A stretch of 64,000 nt of DNA from Chryseosolibacter sp049791675 (GTDB lineage Bacteria > Bacteroidota > Bacteroidia > Cytophagales > Cyclobacteriaceae), in assembly GCA_049791675.1 (NCBI GenBank), contig JBARAD010000303.1:1-64000 (forward strand), written 5' to 3'. This document shows positions 26,616 to 36,150 of the stretch, one piece after another. The translations under genes were made by a program, and so were the position numbers. Positions within the stretch are counted from its first letter, which is position 1, and each line of letters begins with the position of its first letter. The notes under the pieces were generated by a model, which was not told the origin of the DNA, searched no databases, and saw only the letters and a program-made list of their open reading frames with translations.

Positions 26616-28589
26616 TCACCGGCGCCTGATATATATCTTTCCGGTATCGATCCGGTTACCGTTCTTCATTATTTGGTACAGGTAAAGTCCATTTCTTCCG
26701 AAGATCGAACGATAGGTCTCCGCAGACCACAAGCCGGAAAAAATACGCTGACCGGCATCATTGAAAATTGTGATCAGGCAGTCTTCGAGATCCAGGGAAG
26801 TCAGGCTGCCAAAAACAGTGGGCGTGCTTTCGCCTGCGGGATGAAACGACTCATGATCAGGGACGTCCAACCGCTCAGTTCTCTTATCACTGACCGGGTA
26901 TGTCAGATCGGTGGCGAGGATTTCTTTTTTCACATTAATCGTAACATGATCACTCGAGGCTGCATTGAAGTTGTCCGTAGCAGTGAGCACAAAAACATAC
27001 GTGCCCTCTTTCAGATCCGTAATTTTGGCTGTCGGCAAGTGTTCATCTTTCAGCACCACATCGGGTCCGGAGAATTTTTTCCATGTATAGGTTTGAATCT
27101 CTCCGTCAGGATCATATGCAGAACCTGTCAGTGTAACTTCCGATGTCGTAAGGGGAACAGAAACGTCAGGACCACCCTCCACGGCCGGAGGAAAGGTGAC
27201 CCAGACAGTAACCTCGTCCGTATCGGCATTGCCTGACCGATCGGTTACCGTTAGTCTGAAGGAATATTCACCGGACACGAGATCCAATACGGAAAGTGTC
27301 GCGGATGTTGCATCCATCACCGTACAGCGCTTTCCTGCGGTCTGTATCCACCGATAGGAAAACTTCTCCGAATCGTTTGGATAGCCTTTCAGTGCAATAC
27401 TGTTCTCCGGGAGTACAACAAGCATATCCTCGCCAGCATTTATTTCAGGCAACGGCGCATTTTCGACCTTTATTTGCACGTAATCGGTATCGGTGTCTCC
27501 GTCATTATCAGTGACCTGCAAACTGAATACATATATTCCTTTCTTCAGTTCAGATGCCAATAGTGTTGATGTGGTATGACCTGTCAATTGCGCCGGAGAA
27601 GGGCCGCTGATCTGCTTCCATGCATAGCTGGAAATGAGGCCATCGGCATCACCACCATATCCGGGGATATGGATACGCGTTTCTGAAGTGCCTTGATCAT
27701 TCCCCGCATTGGCGAATGGTAACTCATTGCCCCGGTTAATGGTATTGGTAAACGATAACATCCATTCGTAGACATTGGGCTCATGGACGACGTGGTCGGT
27801 TCTGTAGGCATTAGTCCAAGCGTTGTGCGCTACTCCCGGATAGATCGTCATCCTTGCCGCAGGCGATGGTGCGGGTTTACAGTCATTGATGGCATGCACC
27901 ATGTTAACGCTTTTTGACATGGGGACGATCGTATCTTTGTCACCATGAAAGGCCCAGACAGGCAAATTTTCTGCGGCAATAGCACACGCTTTTGAGGGCG
28001 TGTTTCTTCCGCCGCAAACCGGAGCCAGGGCTGCAAAAAGTTCAGGGTAATCCTGAGCAGTCCACCAGGCGCCTCCTCCTCCGAGGCTTAATCCGGTTAA
28101 ATAAATCCTTTTCTCGTCAATCCTTAAATAGGTTTTAATATGATCGATCACTTCCATCACATAGGCTGACGGCCAGTGGCCATAATTGTTTTTCAACTGA
28201 GGCGAAATCAGTATGAAAGGAAATTCAGTCCCGCTTTTGACGTACGAAGGTGGTCCTAAAGCAGCAACTTTCTGCACCGATTCACGTAGGATTGCGGAGT
28301 CAGTTGTGTTAACGCCTCTTTCACCAATGCCATGCAAGAAAATCACGACGGGGTATTTATCCGAATTCTCCTCATAGCCCTGGGGCAGGTATTCCAGATA
28401 ACCAATGACCGATGCCTCGGTCGTTTTAAACATCTGCTGTCCGTAAACATTTTCCGGAAGCGCAACTGAAAGCAATAGCAGCCAGCAGAGACTCAATAAT
28501 ACTTTCACGGTGCACGCCCTCAGGAGGCTGACATGCTGCTTTCCGGAAAATAATAATCGAATCACGTCTTCAGGTACTTTGCTGTTCAT
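26616..28589 (-). CDS. Secreted alpha/beta-hydrolase (esterase type) with PKD domains and C-terminal sorting tail, paralog B
   Basis: The 657-residue protein is homologous to the one at 23430-24818, with the same YLEYLPQGY, LHGIGERG, GLSLGGGG, FHGDKD and GVAHNAW motifs. It has an unusually long N-terminus: about 28 residues precede the hydrophobic segment LLSLCWLLLLSVALP, so a downstream start is possible. Three PKD-like domains follow the hydrolase, against two in the paralog. The last 60 residues (CLITIFNDAGQRIFSG, then GLYLYQIMKNG and a basic end) look like a type A sorting domain of the type IX secretion system. It is therefore probably surface-bound or secreted, while paralog A lacks this tail. 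The substrate is unknown. Confidence 0.87.
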   Translation of the reverse strand: MNSKVPEDVIRLLFSGKQHVSLLRACTVKVLLSLCWLLLLSVALPENVYGQQMFKTTEASVIGYLEYLPQGYEENSDKYPVVIFLHGIGERGVNTTDSAILRESVQKVAALGPPSYVKSGTEFPFILISPQLKNNYGHWPSAYVMEVIDHIKTYLRIDEKRIYLTGLSLGGGGAWWTAQDYPELFAALAPVCGGRNTPSKACAIAAENLPVWAFHGDKDTIVPMSKSVNMVHAINDCKPAPSPAARMTIYPGVAHNAWTNAYRTDHVVHEPNVYEWMLSFTNTINRGNELPFANAGNDQGTSETRIHIPGYGGDADGLISSYAWKQISGPSPAQLTGHTTSTLLASELKKGIYVFSLQVTDNDGDTDTDYVQIKVENAPLPEINAGEDMLVVLPENSIALKGYPNDSEKFSYRWIQTAGKRCTVMDATSATLSVLDLVSGEYSFRLTVTDRSGNADTDEVTVWVTFPPAVEGGPDVSVPLTTSEVTLTGSAYDPDGEIQTYTWKKFSGPDVVLKDEHLPTAKITDLKEGTYVFVLTATDNFNAASSDHVTINVKKEILATDLTYPVSDKRTERLDVPDHESFHPAGESTPTVFGSLTSLDLEDCLITIFNDAGQRIFSGLWSAETYRSIFGRNGLYLYQIMKNGNRIDTGKIYIRRR

Positions 28590-29050
28590 ACTGTAAGAAG
28601 GTGCGGGCTACTCAATGATCCCTATCACAAGCAGTCCCGCCTCCAATCTTACGATACAAAGATGAGGTGTCGACGAAAGACAATTCAGCCACTTTCGCTC
28701 TATGAGTTTCCTGAGTAAGAAATATTGAGAGATGTATGGAAAATAAAAATGACACAAAAAAATGAAGCAGCCCATACTGTCGCTTCAGTTCGGTTACAAG
28801 CATCGATGGACAGGCTGTTATACAGAGACGAATCGTCATCTTACCCGGCCAGGGCGCAGATAGGGTCGGGCAGTTCTGATGCTACGGTAAAATCAAACAC
28901 CCTTCTCCGGAAACACTGCGCAAAAATAAAATGGAGCTGATGTTGCTGTTTTTCTACAGCAAATGGAATGGAGTCATGTGTAACATTGCAGAGAAAGATC
29001 AAAAGTCAGGTCGTAAAAATATTTTCTGTCACAATAACTCATATCGTTAT
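28590..29050. other. 460-bp gap without a recognisable gene
   Basis: The gap lies between two minus-strand genes. The frames at 28612-28839 and 28931-29206 are short and not protein-like. One small hairpin (TTGCTG and CAGCAA, 28943-28962) has no T-run. The gap probably holds the promoter of esterase paralog B, but no good consensus is seen. Confidence 0.5.
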
Positions 29051-30157
29051 TCAAGCGCTGGCCTTCTTTACCTTCGATATTTTCTCCTTAATCCACAATT
29101 TTATTTTGGACGGTTTTTTTCCGCCAGGTTCGCCAAGGAGGTATCCGATGGGTTTCAGCGGTTGCACATGGTCGCAGACAATCTTGATAATTCCGAACAG
29201 TGGTAAAAAGATGATCATTCCAGCCACGCCCCAGATCATACCTCCCAAAAGAATGCTGAGGATCGACCAGAGCGCATTTAAATTCACTTCACCTCCCACC
29301 ACATTCGGTTCGATAAAATAGTTGTCAATGGTTTGCACGACCACCATCACCACTGCGGCCCACAGCGCGGTCTGGGTGTCTTCCGTTACCAGGGCCATAA
29401 AAACAGGAAATAAACCGCCCAGTACAGTGCCAACATACGGAATGACCGTTAACAGCGCTGCAATACCTGCCAGGAGAATCGCGTTTTTAATTCCTACGAT
29501 CAGCAAACCGATGGAGTACATCGTGGCAATGATCATGATAGACATAAATCGACCGGTGAGGTATTTCTGGGAAACCTCGCTGATCTTATCAACAACCTTC
29601 TTTACCTTATCCGTATCATGCTCATCATAGAGCTTGAGAAAAAAAACTTCAAACTGTTCCTTGTTGAAGATCATCAGGAACGTGATCACCAGTGTGAGGA
29701 CAATGCCAGTCAATGTTGAGGTGATGCCTCCCAGGATTCGCGCCGGCAGACTGGGCCCGGGTTGCTGACTCGATTGCTCCGCTTGCTTTTTTACCACCTC
29801 CTTCTGCTCCTCCGGGCTCAGTCCGCTCTTCTCCTCGATAAATGACTGGACCTGCTGCAACAATTCATTGCCTTTGGACTTAATCTGTGTCATGTTCTCC
29901 GAAAAGGTGGTTATCTGCGTGCTGATAATAAGCACAACCCCTGCAAGAAAGGCTACCAGTATCAATATGCACGTAAGCGTGGAGAGTGCCCGGGGAAATC
30001 CCCATGAATCCAGTCTGCGGCAGACAGGCGCCATCAGCATGGCCAGCAATGCGGCAAAGAATACGGGTACGAGGAAACCCTTTCCGAAAAACATGACAAC
30101 GGTGATCAATACGATAAAAAAAAGATACTGATTGATGCGGTGGAAAATTTCTTTCAT
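29051..30157 (-). CDS. AI-2E family (PerM/UPF0118) membrane transporter
   Basis: The 368-residue integral membrane protein starts MKEIFHRINQYLFFIVL. Two helices come at the N-terminus, then one more (LCILILVAFLAGVVLI) and a long soluble segment with coiled-coil character (about 90-150). A block of helices follows, including LLTVIPYVGTVLGGLFPVFMAL and NYFIEPNVVGG, which are the signature region of this family. Some members export autoinducer-2 or sodium; here the substrate is open. The start at 30157 was chosen over 30253 because the extra residues are hydrophilic and unlike the family. The last 25 residues are strongly basic, as in other members. Confidence 0.88.
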   Translation of the reverse strand: MKEIFHRINQYLFFIVLITVVMFFGKGFLVPVFFAALLAMLMAPVCRRLDSWGFPRALSTLTCILILVAFLAGVVLIISTQITTFSENMTQIKSKGNELLQQVQSFIEEKSGLSPEEQKEVVKKQAEQSSQQPGPSLPARILGGITSTLTGIVLTLVITFLMIFNKEQFEVFFLKLYDEHDTDKVKKVVDKISEVSQKYLTGRFMSIMIIATMYSIGLLIVGIKNAILLAGIAALLTVIPYVGTVLGGLFPVFMALVTEDTQTALWAAVVMVVVQTIDNYFIEPNVVGGEVNLNALWSILSILLGGMIWGVAGMIIFLPLFGIIKIVCDHVQPLKPIGYLLGEPGGKKPSKIKLWIKEKISKVKKASA

Positions 30158-30469
30158 AGGTACGGATGTTTGCCTTTCCCTAAACTGGATTGCGATTTCC
30201 GGCACACGTTCAAGATGCGTGTCCTCAACAGCATCATGCAGAATGCAAACCAAAAAGCAGGAAAGCTATACGCCCCCACACAAAAACTAATCCGCTGAAT
30301 TTCGGTGGCGGCAACCATTAAAAAGATAGTTTTCGTCGTTCCGTGGGGAGAATTGTACCCATGTTAAAGTAGGTCAACGGCTTTGCAGCGTACTATGGGC
30401 AGCGATGTGGATGGCAGGCGCAGTGGTTGTGCCGGACACTGTTAATAGGAAGCGGAGAAGAAAGATGGA
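30158..30469. other. 312-bp gap between the AI-2E permease start and cysM 3' end
   Basis: This region lies upstream of the permease and downstream of cysM on the same strand. No gene, terminator or clear promoter is recognised. Confidence 0.5.
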
Positions 30470-31348
30470 TCAGGAAAAAAGATCGGAGCTCAGGTATCGG
30501 TCACCGCGGTCACAGATAATAAAGACAATGACACCCTTTTCCAGTTCAGAGGCAATTTTTACTGCTGCGCTCAACGCACCTCCACTGCTCATCCCTGCAA
30601 GAATGCCTTCTTCCTTTGCGAGGCGTTTCGTGAAAATCCTTGCGTCTTTTTCAGAAACGTCAAGGATCCGGTCTACCCGCTCCCTTTCAAAAATTTTAGG
30701 CAAGAATTCAGGAGACCATCGGCGGATGCCGGGGATGCACGAACCATCTGTCGGTTGCGTTCCGACGATCTGTACTTTGGGATCTTGCTCTTTGAGATAG
30801 CGGGACACACCCATAATGGTTCCTGTTGTACCCATGGCGGATACAAAGTGGGTAATAGTGCCTCCGGTATCGCGCCAGACTTCGGGGCCCGTGGTCTGAT
30901 AATGTATCCTGAAGTTGTCGGGATTTGAGAACTGGTTCAAAATATAGTATCCCTCGTTCGCTGCCATTTTCTCAGCCAGCGCACGGGAGTATTCGATTGT
31001 TTGGGCAGCGGGCGTCAGGATGACTTTTGCGCCGTAGGCTTCCATGGCCAGCACCCGTTCTCGGGTAGAATTGTCGGGCATGATCAGGGTCATGTTTAAC
31101 CCCATGATGCGCGCGATCATTGCCAGGGCGATGCCAGTGTTTCCGCTCGTCGCTTCCACGAGTTTATCACCGCGTTTGATTTCGCCACGCTGCAGCGCCC
31201 CCTGGATCATGCCATAAGCCGTGCGGTCCTTTACGCTTCCTCCGGGATTGTCTCCCTCCATCTTACCAAAGATCTTTACGGCTTTATTCGGTGTGATATT
31301 TTCGAGTTCAACCAGGGCGGTGTTTCCGATCAGTTCGTGAAGTTTCAT
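30470..31348 (-). CDS. cysM: Cysteine synthase (O-acetylserine sulfhydrylase), CysM type
   Basis: This PLP enzyme makes cysteine from O-acetylserine and sulfide or thiosulfate. The 292-residue protein starts MKLHELIGNTALVELENI. It shows EGDNPGGSVKDR with the PLP lysine (a CysM-type spelling), the substrate loop ATSGNTGIALA, and SAMGTTGTIMG for phosphate binding. It ends GDRYLSSDLFS as CysM does. The upstream in-frame extension to 31501 overlaps cysE and is not supported. It follows cysE by 28 bp on the same strand, so the two enzymes of cysteine synthesis are one transcription unit. Confidence 0.94.
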   Translation of the reverse strand: MKLHELIGNTALVELENITPNKAVKIFGKMEGDNPGGSVKDRTAYGMIQGALQRGEIKRGDKLVEATSGNTGIALAMIARIMGLNMTLIMPDNSTRERVLAMEAYGAKVILTPAAQTIEYSRALAEKMAANEGYYILNQFSNPDNFRIHYQTTGPEVWRDTGGTITHFVSAMGTTGTIMGVSRYLKEQDPKVQIVGTQPTDGSCIPGIRRWSPEFLPKIFERERVDRILDVSEKDARIFTKRLAKEEGILAGMSSGGALSAAVKIASELEKGVIVFIICDRGDRYLSSDLFS

Positions 31349-31376
31349 AAAGGAAATCGATTCGTGTGTCAGAGCG

Positions 31377-32219
31377 CTATTTATCGTGTTCGGCCTTAAA
31401 AATAACAATATCTGTTTCGTCGGTCTCGCCGTTGTACATTTTGGCCTGATAATAGATTTTCGAATGCGGGGGTACGCTCCGCGTAAGCCAGACATTCCCA
31501 CCCACCACGCTATGGTGGCCGATCACTGTTTCACCGCCGAGAATCGTGGCCCCCGCGTATACCACGACATGATCACCGAGCGTCGGATGTCTTTTCCTGG
31601 TAGCATCATCCTTACTCACACTCAGGGCGCCCAAGGTCACTCCCTGGTAAATCTTTACATGCTCTCCTATCACGGCGGTCTCGCCGATCACCACGCCCGT
31701 TCCGTGATCGATGCAAAAATGATTTCCGATGGTAGCGGAAGGGTGGATGTCTATACCGGTTCTGCTATGCGCGTGTTCAGTAATTACCCTCGGAATACCC
31801 TTGACACCCAGTAAATGCAGCGCGTGGGCCACCCGATAGGCGGCAATCGCGTAAAAGCCGGGATAGGTCTGTATCACTTCACTTTTACTCTTTGCGGCAG
31901 GATCGCCTTCGTACATGGCCACCACATCCCCGTTCAACTTTTCAAAGATCAACGGCAGTGCGTCAAAAAACTGGCCTGCGATAGCACGCGCATCCGTCGC
32001 GCCCTTATGCGGATTGAACTTTACAATCCGGTCAAGTTCTGTCTGAAGCATGGATACATGTTTCTCAAAATGTTCCTGCGACTCAAAGGTAAGCTGCGTG
32101 TATTCGGCAAACAGGGTGCCGAGAAGGTTATTGAAAAAAGCAGCGACCTCCGCCGGTGAAGGGCAGGTTGGGCATGCCTGGTGGGAATGGTAGAGTTTCT
32201 GCAAAAATGACTTATCCAT
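31377..32219 (-). CDS. cysE: Serine O-acetyltransferase (EpsC/CysE type)
   Basis: The enzyme activates serine with acetyl-CoA for cysteine synthesis. The 280-residue protein has a helical N-terminal domain. A left-handed hexapeptide-repeat domain follows from about residue 160, with GIDIHPSATIGNHFCIDHG, GVVIGETAVIGEHVKIYQG and TLGALSV, the CysE active-site region. The ATG at 32219 was chosen over a GTG at 32225. It is the first gene of the cysE-cysM pair. The C-terminal tail (EHDK) differs from the usual Ile end that inserts into CysK, which fits pairing with a CysM-type partner instead. Confidence 0.93.
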   Translation of the reverse strand: MDKSFLQKLYHSHQACPTCPSPAEVAAFFNNLLGTLFAEYTQLTFESQEHFEKHVSMLQTELDRIVKFNPHKGATDARAIAGQFFDALPLIFEKLNGDVVAMYEGDPAAKSKSEVIQTYPGFYAIAAYRVAHALHLLGVKGIPRVITEHAHSRTGIDIHPSATIGNHFCIDHGTGVVIGETAVIGEHVKIYQGVTLGALSVSKDDATRKRHPTLGDHVVVYAGATILGGETVIGHHSVVGGNVWLTRSVPPHSKIYYQAKMYNGETDETDIVIFKAEHDK

Positions 32220-32515
32220 GATCACTAAATAGGGGAATTATTTCTCGCTTCAAAGCTTTTAACACTTTTTTAACAGGAAAAATCTCAAGGAAATGTACTT
32301 TAACAAAGAGATTATCAGTTATTTATAAAGACGTATCCCGGACTGCAGAAGTTTCAGGAGCACAGCCTCGCAGGTGGTCATCCTCCGCCTTCCGACCATC
32401 CCGGGTGAAAACCGGCCTATGAAAAAAGGGATCTGTACAATGGCACAATAATTAATTGGACATTCATGTTATAGATTGACATCAGTTGTCACATCCTTTC
32501 CCCCATCATTGCAGT

Positions 32516-32848
32516 ATGAGCATACACGAAGTGAACACCCAATGGACTGATGAACGGATTCTGGAATTGGTCCGCAAGCTCAGGAATGACCTTATCAAGG
32601 ATTTTTTAGACGAACGCCACCTGAAGGAGTACTTATCGAACCAGTTCAGGGTAAATGAGCTATCCAACATAAAAATCGAGTTCATCAAAAAAGACCTGAA
32701 GGAACTGCTGATCGCCCCAGTGAACACCAATCATTATCAGGGACTTATTGAGCAGATACGGGATACCGACAGCGCCGGGCTTACAGAAACGAATGACACA
32801 CTGTTCTACAAGGAACTAGAATTTATCTTCAAGAAATATATGTACTAG
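32516..32848 (+). CDS. Small hypothetical protein, highly charged and helical
   Basis: The 110-residue protein starts MSIHEVNTQWTDERI. It is rich in Lys, Glu, Asp and Leu and looks entirely helical (LVRKLRNDLIKDFLDE, KIEFIKKDLKELLIAP). No family is recognised. An upstream TTG at 32486 is in frame but less likely. It is convergent with thioredoxin, 22 bp apart. The 296 bp between it and cysE hold no recognised element except what may be the divergent promoters. Confidence 0.6.
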   Translation: MSIHEVNTQWTDERILELVRKLRNDLIKDFLDERHLKEYLSNQFRVNELSNIKIEFIKKDLKELLIAPVNTNHYQGLIEQIRDTDSAGLTETNDTLFYKELEFIFKKYMY

Positions 32849-32870
32849 GATTCCATCCTTTATCCGGAGG

Positions 32871-33176
32871 CTATTGACCGTACTGATCGATGACGCGTTT
32901 CAGATATTCAACCTGTACGACACCTGCCTGTTTCCATTTCAACTCGCCGTTCTTGAATAAGGCCAAAGTGGGAACTCCCTTCACCTGAAATAAATTGGCG
33001 ATCGTCGGGTTTTTGTCGACATCAATTTTGATGATCTTGGCCCTGTCGCCCACCTGATTTTTGAGTTCCTCAAGAATAGGTTTCATCATTTTGCAGGGCC
33101 CGCACCAGTCAGCATAGAAATCTACCAGTGTGGGTGTTTCACTTTTTACCAGATGTGTGAAATTTGCATGTGCCAT
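32871..33176 (-). CDS. trxA: Thioredoxin
   Basis: The 101-residue protein with the active site WCGPC at residues 24-28 is the classical thioredoxin motif, preceded by LVDFYAD. The cis-proline region is visible as VKGVPTLALF. It reduces protein disulfides in the cytoplasm using NADPH through thioredoxin reductase. The start at 33176 matches the first strand; an in-frame ATG at 33200 would add eight residues. It stands alone. Confidence 0.95.
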   Translation of the reverse strand: MAHANFTHLVKSETPTLVDFYADWCGPCKMMKPILEELKNQVGDRAKIIKIDVDKNPTIANLFQVKGVPTLALFKNGELKWKQAGVVQVEYLKRVIDQYGQ

Positions 33177-33351
33177 GATTCTGATTTTAGGTGTAAACAA
33201 ACAAAATCGTTACTCAGTTTCATTTCCAATAACCGGCGGAGCACAGGTGCCGGAACTTTTTAAACCGCAAATTCGGTTTTCAAAATCCGGATGATCTGAT
33301 CCAGCAGCGATACAGCGGGCGGTTTCACCGAACAAAGTCTATCAAGCAAAT

Positions 33352-34791
33352 ATGAAAAACAAAAACCTCAATGCGTGGAGATTCGTGTTTCCCGTCCTGC
33401 TCCCGCTCATATTCATTGTTGCCTCCTGTAAAGAGGAAGACCTGCAGCCCGTTTCTCCTGAAACGGCCATAACCAATGAAGCACATTCCTATGTGAATGC
33501 CTGGATCTATGAAAACATGGAATACTGGTATTTGTGGAGGGATGATTTGCCGGAATCAACAGACAGGAATCTCGATCCTGAAACTTACTTCAAGAACCTG
33601 CTTCATCAGGATGACCGGTTCTCCTGGATCCAGCAAGACTACAACGACCTGCTGAACTCCCTTCAGGGGATCAATAAGGAAGCCGGGTACGAATACGTAC
33701 TCTACCGGGAGAAGGAAGGCAGCGACGAGGTATTGATGCAGGTATTGTACATTAAGCCCGGTTCACCGGCAGAAACAGCCGGTCTGAGACGGGGCGATGG
33801 AATCACGCACATCAACGGGCAGCGGATCACCACCCAAAACTATCAGTCGCTGCTCCCATCGATCAAGAGCAATCACACTATCCAATATAAACCGCTCCTG
33901 GTGGAAGATCAGAAATTCGGAGATGTGAAAACCATTTCCATGGAAACGGTCGCGTACGCTGAGAATCCGAATTATCTCCACCGTGTCATCGAAGCCGGAG
34001 AACACAGAATCGGATATTTTGTGTACAATTTTTTTGCAGCGGGTACTGATACCGAACCGGGTAAATACGACGCAGAAACCGACGCCATCTTTGCTGATCT
34101 GAAATCCAAAGGCATCACAGACCTCGTGATCGACCTGCGGTTCAACAGCGGAGGTTCCGAGAGTTCAGCCAGGAACCTCGCGAGCCTCATCGGACGCGGT
34201 GTTGACCAAAGCAAGGTGTTCCTCAAAAGACAATACAATGCGCGCGTGCAGGAAGCGATCCTGAAGGACGATGACCTCGGCGAAAATTTTCTCGTCAGCG
34301 AATTTTTGACCGAGCCCAACAACGTTGGTGGTTTATTAACGACTGGCAGAGTGTATATCCTCACCAGCGCACGCACCGCCTCGGCCAGCGAACTTATCAT
34401 CAACGCGCTGAAGCCTTTTATGGAAGTGTTCCTTATCGGTGATACTACCTATGGAAAGAATGTAGGCTCAGTCTCACTGTTTGAAGAAAAAGATCCGAAG
34501 AACCTTTGGGGGATGCAGCCGATCGTCGTCAAAGTCTACAATAGTCTGGACCAATCGGAGTACAGCAATGGATTTGCTCCTGATGTATTGCACAAAGACA
34601 ATGGCTTGTATCTGTACGCACTGGGAGATCCCCGCGAAGCGCTGTTAGGCCAGGCAATCGGACAGATTACCGGTACGGCTACCACCACCCGTGTCGCTCC
34701 CGAAAGAAGAGAGCCTGTCGCGCATTCGATTGATTTGAAACCGGGCAGCTTTAGTCTCATCATGGATGAGGGAGTTATGAAGCACGAGTAA
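33352..34791 (+). CDS. S41 family C-terminal processing peptidase lipoprotein
   Basis: The 479-residue protein has a lipoprotein signal (FIVASCKEED). An N-terminal helical region (45-110) with MEYWYLWRDDLP is followed by a PDZ domain (about 125-195; YIKPGSPAETAGLRRGDGI). The S41 protease domain (about 215-430) shows LVIDLRFNSGGSESS, the nucleophile serine in SARTASASELI and the general-base lysine in TTYGKNVGS. It probably acts in the periplasm or on the cell surface on proteins with exposed C-termini. The substrate is not known. It is followed by a heptamer repeat array. Confidence 0.92.
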   Translation: MKNKNLNAWRFVFPVLLPLIFIVASCKEEDLQPVSPETAITNEAHSYVNAWIYENMEYWYLWRDDLPESTDRNLDPETYFKNLLHQDDRFSWIQQDYNDLLNSLQGINKEAGYEYVLYREKEGSDEVLMQVLYIKPGSPAETAGLRRGDGITHINGQRITTQNYQSLLPSIKSNHTIQYKPLLVEDQKFGDVKTISMETVAYAENPNYLHRVIEAGEHRIGYFVYNFFAAGTDTEPGKYDAETDAIFADLKSKGITDLVIDLRFNSGGSESSARNLASLIGRGVDQSKVFLKRQYNARVQEAILKDDDLGENFLVSEFLTEPNNVGGLLTTGRVYILTSARTASASELIINALKPFMEVFLIGDTTYGKNVGSVSLFEEKDPKNLWGMQPIVVKVYNSLDQSEYSNGFAPDVLHKDNGLYLYALGDPREALLGQAIGQITGTATTTRVAPERREPVAHSIDLKPGSFSLIMDEGVMKHE

Positions 34792-34793
34792 GC

Positions 34794-34842
34794 GGGAATC
34801 GGGAATCGTCAATCGTCAATCGTCAATCGTCAATCGTGACTG
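34794..34842 (+). repeat. Heptamer repeat array A
   Basis: Seven successive 7-bp units directly follow the S41 peptidase stop: GGGAATC twice, GTCAATC four times and GTGACTG once. The phase is constant. It is one of several arrays of related heptamers in this window. Confidence 0.88.
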
Positions 34843-34893
34843 AGGGCGTGCGACTGAATGTTGCGTTTTTCATAGCAAGGCTTTTCGTCAGTT

Positions 34894-34921
34894 GTGAGTG
34901 GTGAATGGTGAGGCGTGAGTG
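34894..34921 (+). repeat. Heptamer repeat array A2
   Basis: Four 7-bp units in one phase, GTGAGTG, GTGAATG, GTGAGGC and GTGAGTG, lie in the same gap as array A and close to the convergent Spx-like gene end. The words share the GTNAATN pattern of array A. Confidence 0.75.
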
Positions 34922-34984
34922 CCGAAGTATTCGTGAGGCTTTCCATGGCAGAATTTCTGCGGCGGGCCGTGGACTGTGGACCAC

Positions 34985-35341
34985 TCACACACCAAACTTC
35001 TTCCCATACTCCTCAGGATCAAATCCCAGTGCGACGATCTTGTTATCCGATTCGATCAATGGACGTTTGATGACGCTGGTCTTCTCTTTCATGAGGGCAA
35101 TGGCGGATGATTGATTGTTCACACCTTGCTGAATTCCGGGATCCAGTTGACGCCACGTTGTTCCCCGGCGATTCACGAGGCTTTCCCATCCCGCTTCCGC
35201 ACACCATTTCTTCAACTTCGCTTCTTCAACGCCCTTCGTCTTATAATCATGGAACTGAAAATCCACCTCATGTTCCGTTAACCATTGGAGGGCGGATTTT
35301 ACTGTGTTGCAATTTTTGATCCCGTAAACAATAACTGGCAT
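34985..35341 (-). CDS. Spx/ArsC-like (MgsR/YffB) thioredoxin-fold protein
   Basis: The 118-residue protein starts VIVYGIKNCNTVKSAL. It has one Cys in the NCNTVK position where ArsC and Spx carry CxxC or CxxS, so it cannot form a CxxC disulfide here. The rest (FHDYKTKGVEE, RGTTWRQLD, IKRPLIESDNKIVALGF) matches the YffB/Spx family. Spx proteins are thiol-stress regulators; YffB-type proteins are poorly understood. It lies 26 bp after trpA on the same strand and may be co-transcribed with the trp operon. Confidence 0.85.
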   Translation of the reverse strand: MPVIVYGIKNCNTVKSALQWLTEHEVDFQFHDYKTKGVEEAKLKKWCAEAGWESLVNRRGTTWRQLDPGIQQGVNNQSSAIALMKEKTSVIKRPLIESDNKIVALGFDPEEYGKKFGV

Positions 35342-35367
35342 AGCGTTCTACGTTTTGATGCTTAAAC

Positions 35368-36150
35368 TCACGAACCTTTCAGGCTTTTCACAAAGGCGGG
35401 AATATCCTTTTCCGGATTGCCATTGCTCTTCAACAGGTCAATAAAGGCGCTCCCGACAATGGCGCCCGCCGCATATTGAGAAGCCGCAGAAAACGTTTCA
35501 TGGTTTGATATGCCAAAACCTATCAGGTATGGATTCCGCAGCTTCATTCTCTTCAGCCGCTCGAAGTAGCTGAACTGATCTTCCTTAAAAGTTCCCTTGG
35601 CCCCGGTTGTGCTGGATGCAGAGACTGCATAGACAAAACCGTTGGTGGCCGCATCGATCTTCCGGATGCGGTCTTCAGAGGTAGTGGGTGAAATCAGGAA
35701 CGTATTGCACAGGTTGTGCGCTTCGAACATGGCCTTGTAATCTTCTTCGTATTCATACACCGGCATGTCAGGGAGGATGAGTCCGTCGACACCTGCGTTG
35801 GAGGCATCCCTGATAAACTTCTCGATGCCGTATTGCATCACAGGATTCAGATAGCCCATCAGAATGATGGGAATATTCTTTTCATCGTTCCGTATGACTT
35901 TTACCTGATCGATCAGCAAATGCAGATTCATCCCGTTGTCCAGCGCGACCTTATTACTTGCCTGAATTGTCGGACCGTCCGCTACGGGATCGGAGAAGGG
36001 AATCCCGATCTCTATAATATCCGCACCTCCGCTGGCAAGGTATTTCGCAACGGGCACTGTGCTATCCAGTTGCGGGAACCCTGCTGTATAAAAAACGGAA
36101 AGGATGTTCTTCTTCTTCTTCCTGAATAATTCCGTGATCCTGTTATTCAT
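35368..36150 (-). CDS. trpA: Tryptophan synthase alpha chain
   Basis: TrpA cleaves indole-glycerol phosphate to indole and glyceraldehyde-3-phosphate. Indole is passed to TrpB through a tunnel in the complex. The 260-residue protein has the (beta/alpha)8 active-site residues Glu47 (DIIEIGIPFSDP) and Asp58 (VADGPTIQ). The phosphate-binding region appears as LIGFGISNHETF and GAIVGSAFIDLL. It is the last biosynthetic gene of the trp operon here. Confidence 0.97.
   Translation of the reverse strand: MNNRITELFRKKKKNILSVFYTAGFPQLDSTVPVAKYLASGGADIIEIGIPFSDPVADGPTIQASNKVALDNGMNLHLLIDQVKVIRNDEKNIPIILMGYLNPVMQYGIEKFIRDASNAGVDGLILPDMPVYEYEEDYKAMFEAHNLCNTFLISPTTSEDRIRKIDAATNGFVYAVSASSTTGAKGTFKEDQFSYFERLKRMKLRNPYLIGFGISNHETFSAASQYAAGAIVGSAFIDLLKSNGNPEKDIPAFVKSLKGS

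Noticed and set aside
32220..32515. Riboswitch upstream of cysE
   Set aside because: Some GC-rich complementary segments exist, but no known SAM, cobalamin or other aptamer core could be recognised.
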